A DNA stretch of 18,380 nucleotides. It comes from Haladaptatiplasma sp964454575 (GTDB lineage Archaea; Thermoplasmatota; Thermoplasmata; Halarchaeoplasmatales; Halarchaeoplasmataceae). The notes beneath the pieces are model-generated. The model was not told the origin of the DNA, did no database searches, and saw only the letters and a list, made by a program, of their open reading frames with translations. This document shows, in pieces, positions 1-10,200 of this stretch (its first letter is position 1; each line of letters opens with the position of its first letter). The DNA lies in the NCBI GenBank assembly GCA_964454575.1, contig CAYVTG010000032.1, forward strand, positions 1 through 18,380. The letters are read 5' to 3'. Position numbers and translations under genes: made by a program.

Positions 1-2
1 TG

Positions 3-101
3 CGGAGCCAAATACTGCCATTCCAGATCGTAACTGTGGATATAGAGGATAGGACATTCAAGATATTGGGGCACTTTCCGGAAAACAAGAGAACAAAATA
101 A
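3..101 (+). CDS. C-terminal end of an unidentified protein (partial)
   Basis: This frame is open from the window edge and encodes 32 residues ending in HFPENKRTK before a TAA stop. Its run QIVTVDIEDRTFKILG has the alternating polar and hydrophobic pattern of a real beta-rich C-terminus. The gene would converge on pyrF, leaving about 73 bases between their stop codons. I do not recognise the family. The other two forward frames are closed by stops early in the stretch. The call rests only on an open frame and plausible composition, so it is tentative. Confidence 0.4.
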   Translation, partial: RSQILPFQIVTVDIEDRTFKILGHFPENKRTK

Positions 102-132
102 TACCCTTCTAAATAATACAACCACATAGGGG

Positions 133-148
133 CATGAAAGCTTTCATG
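133..148. other. 16-bp perfect palindrome between convergent genes
   Basis: CATGAAAGCTTTCATG reads the same on both strands. It lies between the end of the unidentified rightward gene and the end of pyrF, a place where it could act as a bidirectional termination hairpin or a protein site. No clear T-run follows on either side and a perfect palindrome leaves no loop, so termination is not shown. Confidence 0.35.
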
Positions 149-174
149 ATAGTATGTTTCGGTAGATCGATGGT

Positions 175-1137
175 TTACCACGGTAATTTATTCGCCTTCT
201 CCAAGGCGGTTAGGATGGAATCCTTCATGTCTAAGGCGGCCGCCCTGGAAGCCTCTGCGAATTGTTCAGGACCGAAGTCATTGCAGTAGGGTTCTTTCTG
301 GTAGGCAAAGTTGATGCCTCTGGACGAATTTACTATCGCTCCGTATCCGTCGTCGTTGAAACACGGTACTACATCGTCCGCTGTTCCACCCTGAGCACCG
401 TATCCCGGTACCAGTATGATGGCTTTTGGCATGATCTTTCTCAATCGATGTGCTTCCTCCGGATACGTTGCACCAACCACTGCGCCGACGGAAGAATATC
501 CTCTCGATCCGACGACGTCTTTACCCCAGCCGTCGATCAATCGGGCTACCGTTTCGTATACGGTAGTTCCGTTTTTCAGCTTTTTGTCCTGTATCTCTCC
601 GGAAGACGGATTCGATGTTTTTGCCAGTACGAATATCCCTTTGTCGTATTCCTTACAAACATCGACGAACGGCTTGATACCGTCCGTACCCAGATAAGGA
701 TTGACGGTTATCATGTCCGCGGCGTAGGACGAAGTCTTTGTTCCTTCGAGTCGTTCCACCATACCGAGATGACCGTCTGCGTATCCTTTTGCGGTGCTGC
801 CGATGTCGTTTCGTTTTACATCTTCGATGACTATAAGTCCATTCTGCTTTGCGTAAAGGATGGTGTTTTCCATAGCCCTTACACCCCAGTGACCGTACTG
901 TTCGTAAAAAGCCATCTGAGGCTTGACCGCCGGTACTATATCCGCTATTTCATCTATTATCGCGTGATTGAACTTGATGATTGCGTTGTGAACTATTTCA
1001 AAGGGCTCGAAGCCTTCTTTCATAGCTTCTTTTTTGATATGGTCGGGGATCAGTGCTACTCTGGGGTCCAGCCCTACTACGGAGGGGTTCTTTTTTTTGT
1101 CGATGGCATCCATCAATCTATCTGCAGCGTTGGTCAT
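175..1137 (-). CDS. pyrF: Orotidine 5'-phosphate decarboxylase, type 2
   Basis: This cytosolic enzyme decarboxylates OMP to UMP, the last step of de novo pyrimidine synthesis. The 320-residue protein carries the hallmarks of the longer type 2 subfamily: VVGLDPR near residue 22, AVKPQMAFYEQ, the catalytic DVKRNDI motif, KTSNPSSGEIQ, GAVVGATYPEE, LVPGYGAQGG and the phosphate-binding NSSRG. Length and motif order look complete. A GTG nine bases further upstream is in frame, but it lies inside the Shine-Dalgarno-like AAAGGTG, so the ATG at 1137 is preferred. It is transcribed leftward, divergent from the giant gene operon, with its own TATA box. Most archaeal pyrF proteins belong to the short type 1 group, so a type 2 copy suggests acquisition from bacteria; that is an inference. 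Confidence 0.95.
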   Translation of the reverse strand: MTNAADRLMDAIDKKKNPSVVGLDPRVALIPDHIKKEAMKEGFEPFEIVHNAIIKFNHAIIDEIADIVPAVKPQMAFYEQYGHWGVRAMENTILYAKQNGLIVIEDVKRNDIGSTAKGYADGHLGMVERLEGTKTSSYAADMITVNPYLGTDGIKPFVDVCKEYDKGIFVLAKTSNPSSGEIQDKKLKNGTTVYETVARLIDGWGKDVVGSRGYSSVGAVVGATYPEEAHRLRKIMPKAIILVPGYGAQGGTADDVVPCFNDDGYGAIVNSSRGINFAYQKEPYCNDFGPEQFAEASRAAALDMKDSILTALEKANKLPW

Positions 1138-1143
1138 CTTATG

Positions 1144-1150
1144 CACCTTT
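1144..1150 (-). promoter_or_regulatory. Ribosome binding site of pyrF that decides its start
   Basis: On the minus strand AAAGGTG lies 6 bases before the ATG at 1137. The upstream GTG that could extend the frame is part of this element, so it is unlikely to be the start. Confidence 0.6.
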
Positions 1151-1175
1151 TATGATGTCTTAACAACCATGAACC

Positions 1176-1187
1176 ATATATTATATT
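1176..1187 (-). promoter_or_regulatory. TATA box of pyrF
   Basis: The minus strand reads AATATAATATAT here. An archaeal transcript would start about 25 bases downstream, near 1155, giving a short leader that still contains the Shine-Dalgarno-like sequence. Confidence 0.5.
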
Positions 1188-1214
1188 CGGTGTTTTGTTT
1201 TGGGAAAAGCACAG

Positions 1215-1241
1215 ATTACCATACAAAAATGGTAATTACCA
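1215..1241. promoter_or_regulatory. Overlapping inverted repeats (TTACCA/TGGTAA), candidate operator
   Basis: ATTACCAT and ATGGTAAT form an 8-bp inverted repeat with a 6-base spacer (1215-1236). The second arm is also half of a perfect 12-bp palindrome, TGGTAATTACCA (1230-1241). The three half-sites end 8 bases before the TATA box of the giant operon and lie upstream of the pyrF promoter, a typical place for an archaeal activator or repressor to bind. The regulator is unknown. Confidence 0.5.
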
Positions 1242-1248
1242 CATAATG

Positions 1249-1258
1249 TTTATATAAC
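1249..1258 (+). promoter_or_regulatory. TATA box of the giant surface-protein operon
   Basis: TTTATATAAC is a good archaeal TATA box. Transcription would begin near 1280, downstream of the in-frame ATG at 1268. That makes the ATG at 1301 the usable start codon of the first giant gene, with a leader of about 20 bases. Confidence 0.6.
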
Positions 1259-1300
1259 ATTCTGACCATGAGTTCTATATATCCTGGGGGCATCAAAAAT

Positions 1301-4300
1301 ATGTCGATGAAAAAAAGAAGGTTACAACGGGACACAAATGCTGTGTCTGAAATAATAGGAACGATAATGATTTTGGCCATAACCGTAGTATTGTTCTCTT
1401 CCATATTGGTCAGTGTGAACATGCTGGAGACGCCGGAAAGCCGAACCTACATAGATATGGAAGCATCCTTTGTCAGAGAGACTCACAATCTTACTCTGAC
1501 TCACAGAGGAGGCAGAACACTGAATAAATTGAACACCGCTTTCGTATTAGTTGCACTGTCAGGAGGTGTATATCACAGCCAGCGCTACGAACACAACGAT
1601 GCTGTCGTGGTAGAGTTCCCCGATAAATGGGGCATCGGCGAGAAAGTGGTACTTAACTTGGAATCCTTGGTACAAAATGCCCCATGGGATACCGTTGAAA
1701 CAGCAGAGATAATGATAATGGACACTGGACGCAGTGACCTTCTTTGGAGAACCGTTATACGGTTTGGCGAACCCCATGTTGAGCTGGTGATCAAGGATGC
1801 CGGCGTAGAGTATCCTCAAGGATGGGACAACCATGTTGAAGCAGGCGGACGAGTTAGTTTTTACGCACGCATCGGACCTTCAGATCTACTTACGATGACT
1901 GATGTAACAATAGACTTATCATCCCTGGAGGGTTATGATGGTAAATATAATATGACCCGTTCCAGTGGTGACAAGTTCATATATCCTCCGACTGGAAGAA
2001 TAGATATATCCACAGACCAGGAGAACGGTACATATCTACTGAAGGTAGAAGCGGAATCCGGTAATCTATCCGATTCCTCATACATCTCCATCAATATCGG
2101 TCCGAGATCAGATCTGCAAGAACTCCCTGATATATCCGTCGATGCAAACAAGATAAGTTTCAACCCGGAGACCCCTCTGAACGGAGCGTCTGTGACGATC
2201 CAATCGGTTATCGAAAACAGAGGCGGAAGTGCGGCCATGTGCAAAGTCGAGATATGGGATCAGAATAAAACCGTACTGAATCAATCCTTTGAAAGTGGCA
2301 CCCTATTGGCAGCCGTTTGGGTAGGCATTGCTGCCGGAGGCGGACGTGACATAAGGGTAACTACGAATATACAAGTCAGCGGTAATCACAGGATAACGGT
2401 GAGGGTACCATTGGAAAATATCACACGCTCGGATAACGTGACATTCGCTGAAGATTCGAATCCAAATAACAACATGGCCAATACAACATTACATGTGATG
2501 CCGACCATACTGCTGGTGGACGACGATAAAATCCAAAATGGTGATGCCTCGGTTATGAGGGGAGATCTTGAAGGAGCAGGTTTCACCTTTGACTATGTCG
2601 AAGTGACAGGAACGAATGGGCCTCCTTTCAGCGATGGGAGACACTCGCTAAATAGATATGATATAGTTATATGGATGACCTGTAGGCAGACAGTTAACAC
2701 TTTAACGCCTACGGACCAATCTAATCTTATTAAATTCCTTGAGGATGGCAGAAGCCTTTGGCTGCTGGGAGAGGGGTTCGCTAGCGAACTCGGTGCAGGA
2801 AACAATTTACTCAGTAATTATCTGGGAATATTAGCGGTCAATGGAGTTAGTAACGCACCCGTAGGAAATGTAGTGGGATTGGATACGCCGTTGGACGCGA
2901 ACGATACGTATCAACGAGCCGATGGAGTATACAACGGAGATCATCTGACTGCACAAGGGGATGCGTATACGTCTGCTGAAGATGATAACGGAAGCGTTGC
3001 GGTCAGCTACGAAAGTGCTGCACACGGTTACAGAGTGATGTCAAACTCATACTTATTCCGCTCTATGCAGAGCAACCGGTCTGTGATGGTGTATAGAGTT
3101 ATCAATTGGGTTGGAGACATTGATTTCAGAGGGGGTAACGATATCGCCGTAGCCGAACAAGAGTTCAGTACGCGAGCGCCCATGTACAACGAATGGGTCA
3201 AAATAACGGCGATGATACGAAACAATGGCCAGGAACTTTTGACCAATGTAGACGTACGACTTCAAGTGAACGGAGAGATACTGGATAACAATGCAACCAC
3301 TATAAATCTAGACGGGATGGGCGGCACAGAAAGGGTCGAATTTTACTGGAGAGCGGAACCCGTGGGAGAACACGAAGTGCTCGTTATTGCAGACCCATTC
3401 GATATGATAACAGAAACAAACGAAGAGAACAACGACATACGCTATCAGGACGTGAATACAACCGTTATGGTAAGATTTTCCGTACTAGTTGTTGATGATG
3501 ATCACAGTGGAGATAGTTCGGCCGACGTCGTCGAAAGCCTAGAACGACTGGGATATGCATACGAAGTCTTCGATGTGCCGGATGGTATCACAAATGGACC
3601 GGACGAAGAAGAGATGTCTCTCTATAATTCGGTTTACTGGATATGCGGTGGGTCCGCATCGACTCTTCGTGCGGCGGATATCGACAATATCACCGCTTAT
3701 CTTGACGGTAACACGGGAACGAGTTTGTTTTTGATGGGAGACCACATTTTGGAGGATCTGACCACAGCAGGAGCACCCGTAGGTTCTGACGCATTCATTA
3801 CCGGCGTTTTGGGTATAGATACGGCTAATGTATATGAAACGGCTGCTCCTTCATATCTGTATGGCGTTTATGATGATCCCATCGGACACGGCCTGGCTTA
3901 TGATCTGTCTGCTACCGGCAATTTTTACACATTCGATGATGCGGATCACGTATATCTAGTAGACGATAACCGTAACAACGTCGGTGCCAGAAATATATAT
4001 GGAGATTCCCGGGTCGCCTTCATGACACTCGATATAGCTCATCTCGATGGTCCGATCTACGGAGATGAGTGGTACGAGGATTTCGAAGAAGATATCAACA
4101 CGAGTGCCGAAGCCGTACGTCAGGAACTAGTTTACATGTTCACCAAGTGGTTCGGTAACGTGGACGATCGTACGGAACTGAGAGTTAGCGCAGTGGATAT
4201 GGAGTTCGAGAACACGAAGCCCATGCTTGGTCGTTCGTATCTTGTAACCGCAACCATATATAACGTGGGTTTCAAAGAGTCCAACGCACTGGTACGCTTC

Positions 4301-7291
4301 AAAGACGGCCAGTCCCTCATCGCTTCCGAGAGCATCTACGTACCGGGCAACGGTGTTTCAACAGCTGAGATCACTTGGCAACCTTTATTCGCGGGATCCA
4401 GCCGACCGATACGCGTACTGGTTGACCCTCTATGCAACGTACAGGAGATCGGCAACGAAACCGCAGGCATCGATCACATGGGATTCAACAATCACGCCAT
4501 GGTACGCCTACCGGTATTCTTCTTCTGGGACGACATGCAGAACGGCACCGATAACTGGAGGACCGACGCCACCATCGCCAACATCAACGGCGAATGGCCT
4601 TTGGAGTTCCTCAGCGAAGAGTACGAAACGGTGGACACCGGCGTCGAGTATCGCTGGGATTGGGATATGTCCGTCAATCTCGAAAACACTACTTTATATT
4701 CCTACAGCGACCCGACATCCTTTTGGCTGAATGAAACAAAGGCCGAGGAAGAAGGCGCGAGCGTCGGCGGCGGAGATAGCTTGAATTCCGAAGCACCGCC
4801 TAAACCTATGGCCACCGAAACAAGATATATGCGGGCTGATAATGTGCTAGGGACTGTACAATCAGCAACAGATATGCAAGACACTGTACAAGAGGGTGGT
4901 GGACACAACCAACCATCTACTTGGGGCATCCGAGTATGGGCTGGTGGGAATGAGATCACAGGCGGAACACCCGAAGCAACCGTTACGAGAAATGCGGCGG
5001 GATCAGGAATCCAATCTGCAGCCTGGAACTGTCCTGAAACAGCTATATTAGATACAGATACAGTAACCGTCCGAGTTTACGTACAAGTCGGTGGGGGTGC
5101 GGTAACACAACAAGCAGAATTTACTACGGAACCCCTCGGCGCAACGCTTTTGGACGCAGCAACATGGACTGTTTATTATCATACAGGATTAGCAAATGCA
5201 GGAGGAGGCCCAGTATCCCGAACGGATGCAACATTCTATTGGGGTTCTAACACTTATAACTCTAGAATTGAAGATTTCACCTACAGTGAAGATGTGACAT
5301 ATACTCTCATTACAGATAGCACAGCAGGCGGTTCTGTTACTGATCCAGGTGAAGGCACATTCACCTACGATGAAGGAACTGTTGTAGATCTTGTAGCTGA
5401 TCCAGATATAGATTATTATTTCGTTGAGTGGACAGGAGATACAGCAGATATAGCTGACACAACAGCAGCAACAACGACCATCACCATGAATGGGGATTAC
5501 ACTATCACTGCTAACTTTGATACAGATGTAACTTATGATTTAACAATAGGTAGTACAGCAGGCGGTTCTGTAACGATTCCAGGCGAAGGCACATTCACAT
5601 ACGACTCAGGGACAACCGTAAACCTTGAAGCTCTTGCTGATGTAAACTATTATTTCGTAGAATGGACAGGAGATATAGCAACGATAGATAATCCAAACTC
5701 AAGAACAACAACCATCGCCATGAATGGGGATTATTCGATTACAGCCAACTTTGAAGAAATTGTAACTTTTGAATTAATGATAGATAGCACAGCAGGGGGT
5801 TCTGTAATCGATCCAGGCGAAGGTACATTCACATACGATGCAGGAACCGTCGTGAATCTTGAAGCTGTCGCGGAGGTAGATTATAGTTTCACAGAATGGA
5901 CAGGAGATATAGGAACGATAGTAGATCCAAACTCAGCAACAACGACCATAGAGATGAATAACAATTATTCGATCACAGCTAATTTTGTGAAATCATACGA
6001 TGTCGATGTGAGGGCACCCGCAGATGCCGTGGAAACGGAATACGGTACTTACACGTATACATTCACAGTTGAGAACACTGGTGCAGAAGATGATAACTAT
6101 GACTTGACCGTCACGTCAAGTAACGAACCGGATTTCACAGCAGCTGTTACAACGCCTATTTCAGTTAATGCCGGTACCTCGACAAACGTAAATGTCCAAG
6201 TATCAATAGATGGCGCTACCAATGGAGATAGTGCAACCATAACACTGACAGCAGAGGGTAATGTGATTGATTCGGACTCCATGCAAGTAACATATGACGA
6301 AACTGCCGGAGATCTTTTACCGGTTTACGGCCCTAACTCCAACAAGACCGCTGTAACACCTGCATTCAATCTCACCGGCTACGAGGAAGCTCGACTCACA
6401 TTCTGGCATAGATACAAGATGCAGCCGGGTAACGGCGGATTCATACAGATCGGATACTCGAATTCATCTTCAGGACAGTTTGAATGGGTCTATGCGATAC
6501 CGTCGCAGAGCACCTATACTGGTGAGCTGGACTCTAACTATACAAGATTAGACGATCACGGCAACCATATGGACTACGCTTGGAACGGGATCAGCGGAGG
6601 CGGCAGCTTCGGTTGGGACTTAGTAAGAGTGAATGTGTTTAGGTATGTGCCGGAAGATCACAGAGACGAAGTACGTATCAAGTTCAATTATACTCAGTAC
6701 GGAAAAGGTACTGGAGTAGGCTGGTTCTTCGACGACGTTAAAGTGATAGTGTCAAGGGGAGAGATGGCATTCAATGGCAACTTACACGATCAATGGAGAT
6801 TTGTGAATACTACGGACATCGATGGCGATCAAACCCAGGCATGGTGGAACGCAGATGACACGGGACACTTTTCCGCACTCGGTATAGACAACAGCCTTTC
6901 AACTGTGTCTATCGACCTTACCAGTGCACGAGAGGCAACTCTCGGAGCTGATTTCAAATTCAATATCAACTCAGCCGACGGCAAACCTCCGGACGGATTC
7001 CGTGTGGAAGTCACCATTGACGGAGGCAGAACGTGGATGCCGTTGAATCTCGGGGTGCGTACCGCCTCAAATGTTTCCGGTAGTGCAGCGACCAATTACT
7101 GGGTGAAGGCTGAAGATTTAGACCGACTTCAGGTAGATCTTTCGGACTTCAGCGGGTATGTGATACGCATACGGTTCAGGGTGTTCACCTGTAGTGCCCC
7201 TAGTTACGATCACTACGAGGATATCGATCAAGACGGCGGCTTCTACGTCAACAACGTGATCGTGGAAGGCCGCTCGGTGGCGGAGGGATAA
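1301..7291 (+). CDS. Giant surface protein: pilin-like head, CARDB and InlB-like repeats
   Basis: The 1996-residue protein starts MSMKKRR; the hydrophobic stretch IIGTIMILAITVVLF after TNAVSE is typical of archaeal type IV pilin-like (DUF1628/Pilin_N) signals. An upstream in-frame ATG at 1268 is rejected because it precedes the inferred transcript start and because the paralog also starts MSMK. Rough order: beta-rich region (40-268), CARDB-like (270-397), Rossmann-like LLVDDD domain (400-605), CARDB-like (612-723), second such domain with VLVVDDD (725-950), CARDB-like (956-1077), first part of a jellyroll (1077-1145), cassette (about 1147-1670) with three InlB-like repeats and a NEW3-like domain, and a C-terminal jellyroll resembling those of immune inhibitor A proteins. 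No protease HExxH motif or C-terminal anchor is visible. Probably an adhesin or binding protein outside the cell; ligand unknown. Confidence 0.85.
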   Translation: MSMKKRRLQRDTNAVSEIIGTIMILAITVVLFSSILVSVNMLETPESRTYIDMEASFVRETHNLTLTHRGGRTLNKLNTAFVLVALSGGVYHSQRYEHNDAVVVEFPDKWGIGEKVVLNLESLVQNAPWDTVETAEIMIMDTGRSDLLWRTVIRFGEPHVELVIKDAGVEYPQGWDNHVEAGGRVSFYARIGPSDLLTMTDVTIDLSSLEGYDGKYNMTRSSGDKFIYPPTGRIDISTDQENGTYLLKVEAESGNLSDSSYISINIGPRSDLQELPDISVDANKISFNPETPLNGASVTIQSVIENRGGSAAMCKVEIWDQNKTVLNQSFESGTLLAAVWVGIAAGGGRDIRVTTNIQVSGNHRITVRVPLENITRSDNVTFAEDSNPNNNMANTTLHVMPTILLVDDDKIQNGDASVMRGDLEGAGFTFDYVEVTGTNGPPFSDGRHSLNRYDIVIWMTCRQTVNTLTPTDQSNLIKFLEDGRSLWLLGEGFASELGAGNNLLSNYLGILAVNGVSNAPVGNVVGLDTPLDANDTYQRADGVYNGDHLTAQGDAYTSAEDDNGSVAVSYESAAHGYRVMSNSYLFRSMQSNRSVMVYRVINWVGDIDFRGGNDIAVAEQEFSTRAPMYNEWVKITAMIRNNGQELLTNVDVRLQVNGEILDNNATTINLDGMGGTERVEFYWRAEPVGEHEVLVIADPFDMITETNEENNDIRYQDVNTTVMVRFSVLVVDDDHSGDSSADVVESLERLGYAYEVFDVPDGITNGPDEEEMSLYNSVYWICGGSASTLRAADIDNITAYLDGNTGTSLFLMGDHILEDLTTAGAPVGSDAFITGVLGIDTANVYETAAPSYLYGVYDDPIGHGLAYDLSATGNFYTFDDADHVYLVDDNRNNVGARNIYGDSRVAFMTLDIAHLDGPIYGDEWYEDFEEDINTSAEAVRQELVYMFTKWFGNVDDRTELRVSAVDMEFENTKPMLGRSYLVTATIYNVGFKESNALVRFKDGQSLIASESIYVPGNGVSTAEITWQPLFAGSSRPIRVLVDPLCNVQEIGNETAGIDHMGFNNHAMVRLPVFFFWDDMQNGTDNWRTDATIANINGEWPLEFLSEEYETVDTGVEYRWDWDMSVNLENTTLYSYSDPTSFWLNETKAEEEGASVGGGDSLNSEAPPKPMATETRYMRADNVLGTVQSATDMQDTVQEGGGHNQPSTWGIRVWAGGNEITGGTPEATVTRNAAGSGIQSAAWNCPETAILDTDTVTVRVYVQVGGGAVTQQAEFTTEPLGATLLDAATWTVYYHTGLANAGGGPVSRTDATFYWGSNTYNSRIEDFTYSEDVTYTLITDSTAGGSVTDPGEGTFTYDEGTVVDLVADPDIDYYFVEWTGDTADIADTTAATTTITMNGDYTITANFDTDVTYDLTIGSTAGGSVTIPGEGTFTYDSGTTVNLEALADVNYYFVEWTGDIATIDNPNSRTTTIAMNGDYSITANFEEIVTFELMIDSTAGGSVIDPGEGTFTYDAGTVVNLEAVAEVDYSFTEWTGDIGTIVDPNSATTTIEMNNNYSITANFVKSYDVDVRAPADAVETEYGTYTYTFTVENTGAEDDNYDLTVTSSNEPDFTAAVTTPISVNAGTSTNVNVQVSIDGATNGDSATITLTAEGNVIDSDSMQVTYDETAGDLLPVYGPNSNKTAVTPAFNLTGYEEARLTFWHRYKMQPGNGGFIQIGYSNSSSGQFEWVYAIPSQSTYTGELDSNYTRLDDHGNHMDYAWNGISGGGSFGWDLVRVNVFRYVPEDHRDEVRIKFNYTQYGKGTGVGWFFDDVKVIVSRGEMAFNGNLHDQWRFVNTTDIDGDQTQAWWNADDTGHFSALGIDNSLSTVSIDLTSAREATLGADFKFNINSADGKPPDGFRVEVTIDGGRTWMPLNLGVRTASNVSGSAATNYWVKAEDLDRLQVDLSDFSGYVIRIRFRVFTCSAPSYDHYEDIDQDGGFYVNNVIVEGRSVAEG
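5294..5995 (+). repeat. Three tandem 78-residue InlB-like repeats
   Basis: Three in-frame units of exactly 234 bases start at 5294, 5528 and 5762. Each contains STAGGSV, then PGEGTFTYD, then EWTGD, and ends near ITANF. This matches the divergent InlB B-repeat type (a small beta-grasp-like stalk module) common in bacterial and archaeal surface proteins. Nucleotide identity between units is high by eye, which suggests recent tandem duplication. Confidence 0.8.
7282..7287 (+). promoter_or_regulatory. Ribosome binding site of the second giant gene
   Basis: GGAGGG lies inside the last codons of the first giant gene and 7 bases before the ATG at 7295. With only 3 bases between stop and start, the second gene is most likely translated from the same mRNA. 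Confidence 0.6.
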
Positions 7292-7294
7292 TAG

Positions 7295-10200
7295 ATGTCT
7301 ATGAAAAGGCGGATGAACGATAGTGGTGTTTCCGAGGTCGTTGGGAGTATACTCACTCTGGCCGTTACAGTGATCATCTTCACGGGAATATTCTACGGAG
7401 TCCAGAACATAGAGCCGCCGGAACAGCAGACATACGCCAAATTTACATCAACTGCTTCTATTGCTGATCAAACAGCGTATATCAACATAACACACAACGG
7501 CGGTAAGGTGATGCCTGACTATAATACCCGTATCTACATCTTCGTAGATAGTGCAGATTCTCCTCACAATGTACAGTTCACCGACGATCAGGGTATCGAT
7601 CTAGCGGACGGTAGATGGCATATGGGGGAAACCATGCATCTCGAGTTCGACGACCCACACGAGATATATGATGCATTCCAGGATCGGGATTCTACGATAG
7701 AGTTGATAATCCTGGATATCGATAATAACCAAAGAGTACATAGAGAGATGATAAAAACAAAAGACGAATTAGCACCTTTTATCAGAGATGTCGGAGTAAT
7801 ATATCCCTTGGATTTCGGATCGTATGCTATCCCCGGTGAAGAGGTTACTATCTGGGCCGATGTAGTCGACAAAGACACATTGGATCTGGGTGAATTAGAA
7901 GTGTGGTTGAACCTGTCCGAATTAGGAGGGGGACTGGAACAGATGGATAGAAGAGGAAACCGCCCACTCGAAGTAAACAGGTACTACTATGAGTTTGAGA
8001 TGCCTGAACAGGTAAATGGTACTTATCTTATTCCGGTTCACAGTACGGATGGAGTTGAAGTAGGAGACATCACATACATATCTCTAAATCTTGGGCAGGC
8101 ACCGGAACTGGGTATAGAAGCAGAACTTCAGATACCCGAAAACAGGATATTCTTCCTTCCGGAAAATCCCGCTAACGGAGATGTATTCGAAGTCACCGCC
8201 GCCATATACAATGCCGGCGGAACTGCAACCGTCGGCGATGTAACTTTCCAGGATTTTGGCCCCGGAGGTAACGAACTTTACAACGAAACCGTTTATGATC
8301 TAGGATTCCCTTCCGGAGGCGGAAGGGACGTATCCGTAAACTGGGTCATAGAACGCTCGGGACTGCATCAGATAGCCATCGAAGTAGAATACAATGGTGA
8401 AACGGTAAACGCATCTGCATATGTGATAGTAAGACCCAATATATTACTCGTCGACGACGATCAAGTCGGTGACGGTCAACCCGGTGACGATGCATCACGC
8501 ATGGCGAATGCCCTGGATTCGTTGGGATTCAAATACGACAGGTTCGTTGTCGGAACCGGTTCAGGACCACTTTACTCCGGTGGCACCACTCCCATGGCAA
8601 ATTATGATATAGTCATCTGGATGACCGGTAGACAGACGACTGGGACATTGACTCTTCAAGATAGGCAGGAACTCAATAAGTTCATAGATGCAAACCACCG
8701 CCTGTGGATGATGGGCGAAGGTATATGTAATGATGCTGAGAACAATATATGGGACGGGTGGTTACAGGATAATCTGAGAATGGATATATCGGATACATCT
8801 GACGATGCACCGGTCAACGATCTAAACGGCATCGCCGATCCCGTTGCTAATATGACCTTTGATATACGGACTCCCGATACAGGCAAACGCGGCGATAATA
8901 TCGCGGGTATAGATGGCGGTTATGATGTACTAAGAGATGACGGTAATACAGTCGGAATTGCTTACAACAGTACGGAAGCCGGTGGTGCTAGAACATTCTT
9001 CATGTCCATACGTTTAGCCGCTATAGAAGAACAAAATTCAGCAAGCCGTTCAACACTTGCATATCATGTTATCTTATGGCTTGGCAACATCTCGGACCTA
9101 GGTGGTAACGATCTTGCCATATCAGACCAAGATTTCAGCACTCGCACACCGGATTACATGGACGTGGTAACAATATCCGGCGTCGTTCGTAACAATGGTA
9201 TCCAAAGTTTAAGTCCCGAAGTAGGACTCGAAGTGAACGGAGGTATCGTAGAACGGAAGACCGTCACAATAGGAGGAGGTGGTCAGCATATTGAAGTCGA
9301 ATTCGACTGGGTAGCAGACTCCGTAGGCAGTCACGAGATACGCGTGATAGTCGATCCCTACGGTCACATACCGGAGACCAACATACAGAACAACTATCCT
9401 GATTATTTAGGTATAGATCTATATGTGAATGTAAGATTCACGACCTTGTTAGTGGACGATACCGCTGCCGGTGACGATACTTTTGATAACGTAAGAGAAT
9501 TTTACGATACCATGGAGTATTCGTACGAGAACGTGACGGTTGCAGAGGGAGATGATGGCCCCTCGAACACAACTATGGAATCCTATAACTCCATATGCTG
9601 GTTAACCGGTACAAAGACGAACGATACTCTTTCCGAGAACGATATCAGGAATATCGTCGATATCTTATTCAATCACACCGACACGAAAAATTTCATATTG
9701 ATAGGCGACGGAATACTGGAAGATCTGACTACGGATGCACCGCCCAACGCCGCCTACTTTTTACAAAATGCTTTGAAGATAGACAATGTTACTAGTACAC
9801 CAGTATTACCAAGACCCAAAAAATTCATAGGCGTAACAGATGATCCAGTAAGTCACGGTATCAACTATTTCACAGACAACACTAACGTGTGGACTCCACT
9901 TACATATCAACCGACGAGTGAAGCCGTGGGTATCCTTTACGATGAAAAAGATAACATCTTCGCCCACAGATACGGAGGGGATGATTACAGACTTATCTTC
10001 ACCGCATTTGACTTGGATAATCTCCAGACCCCGATACCTCCGGGTGAAGAGGAATATTACGACACACTAAGTTTCAATACTTCAGCACAATCCATGCGCA
10101 GCGAGTTCCTCTATCTGGTCAATCACTGGTTCGGTACCGTGGACGAACGTATCGAACTGCGTATATCCGATGTTGATATCACTCTATCCGATCCGGCGCC

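Noticed and set aside
262..1155. Long forward frame opposite pyrF
   Set aside because: Its composition is typical of an antisense shadow of pyrF, whose motifs are unmistakable on the minus strand.
1268..1300. Longer N-terminus for the first giant protein (MSSIYPGGIKN...)
   Set aside because: The TATA box at 1249-1258 places the transcript start after this ATG, and the paralog starts at the equivalent MSMK.
1301..7291. Immune inhibitor A-type or other protease
   Set aside because: The C-terminal jellyroll resembles those of such proteins, but no HExxH zinc motif or serine protease triad was seen in either giant protein.
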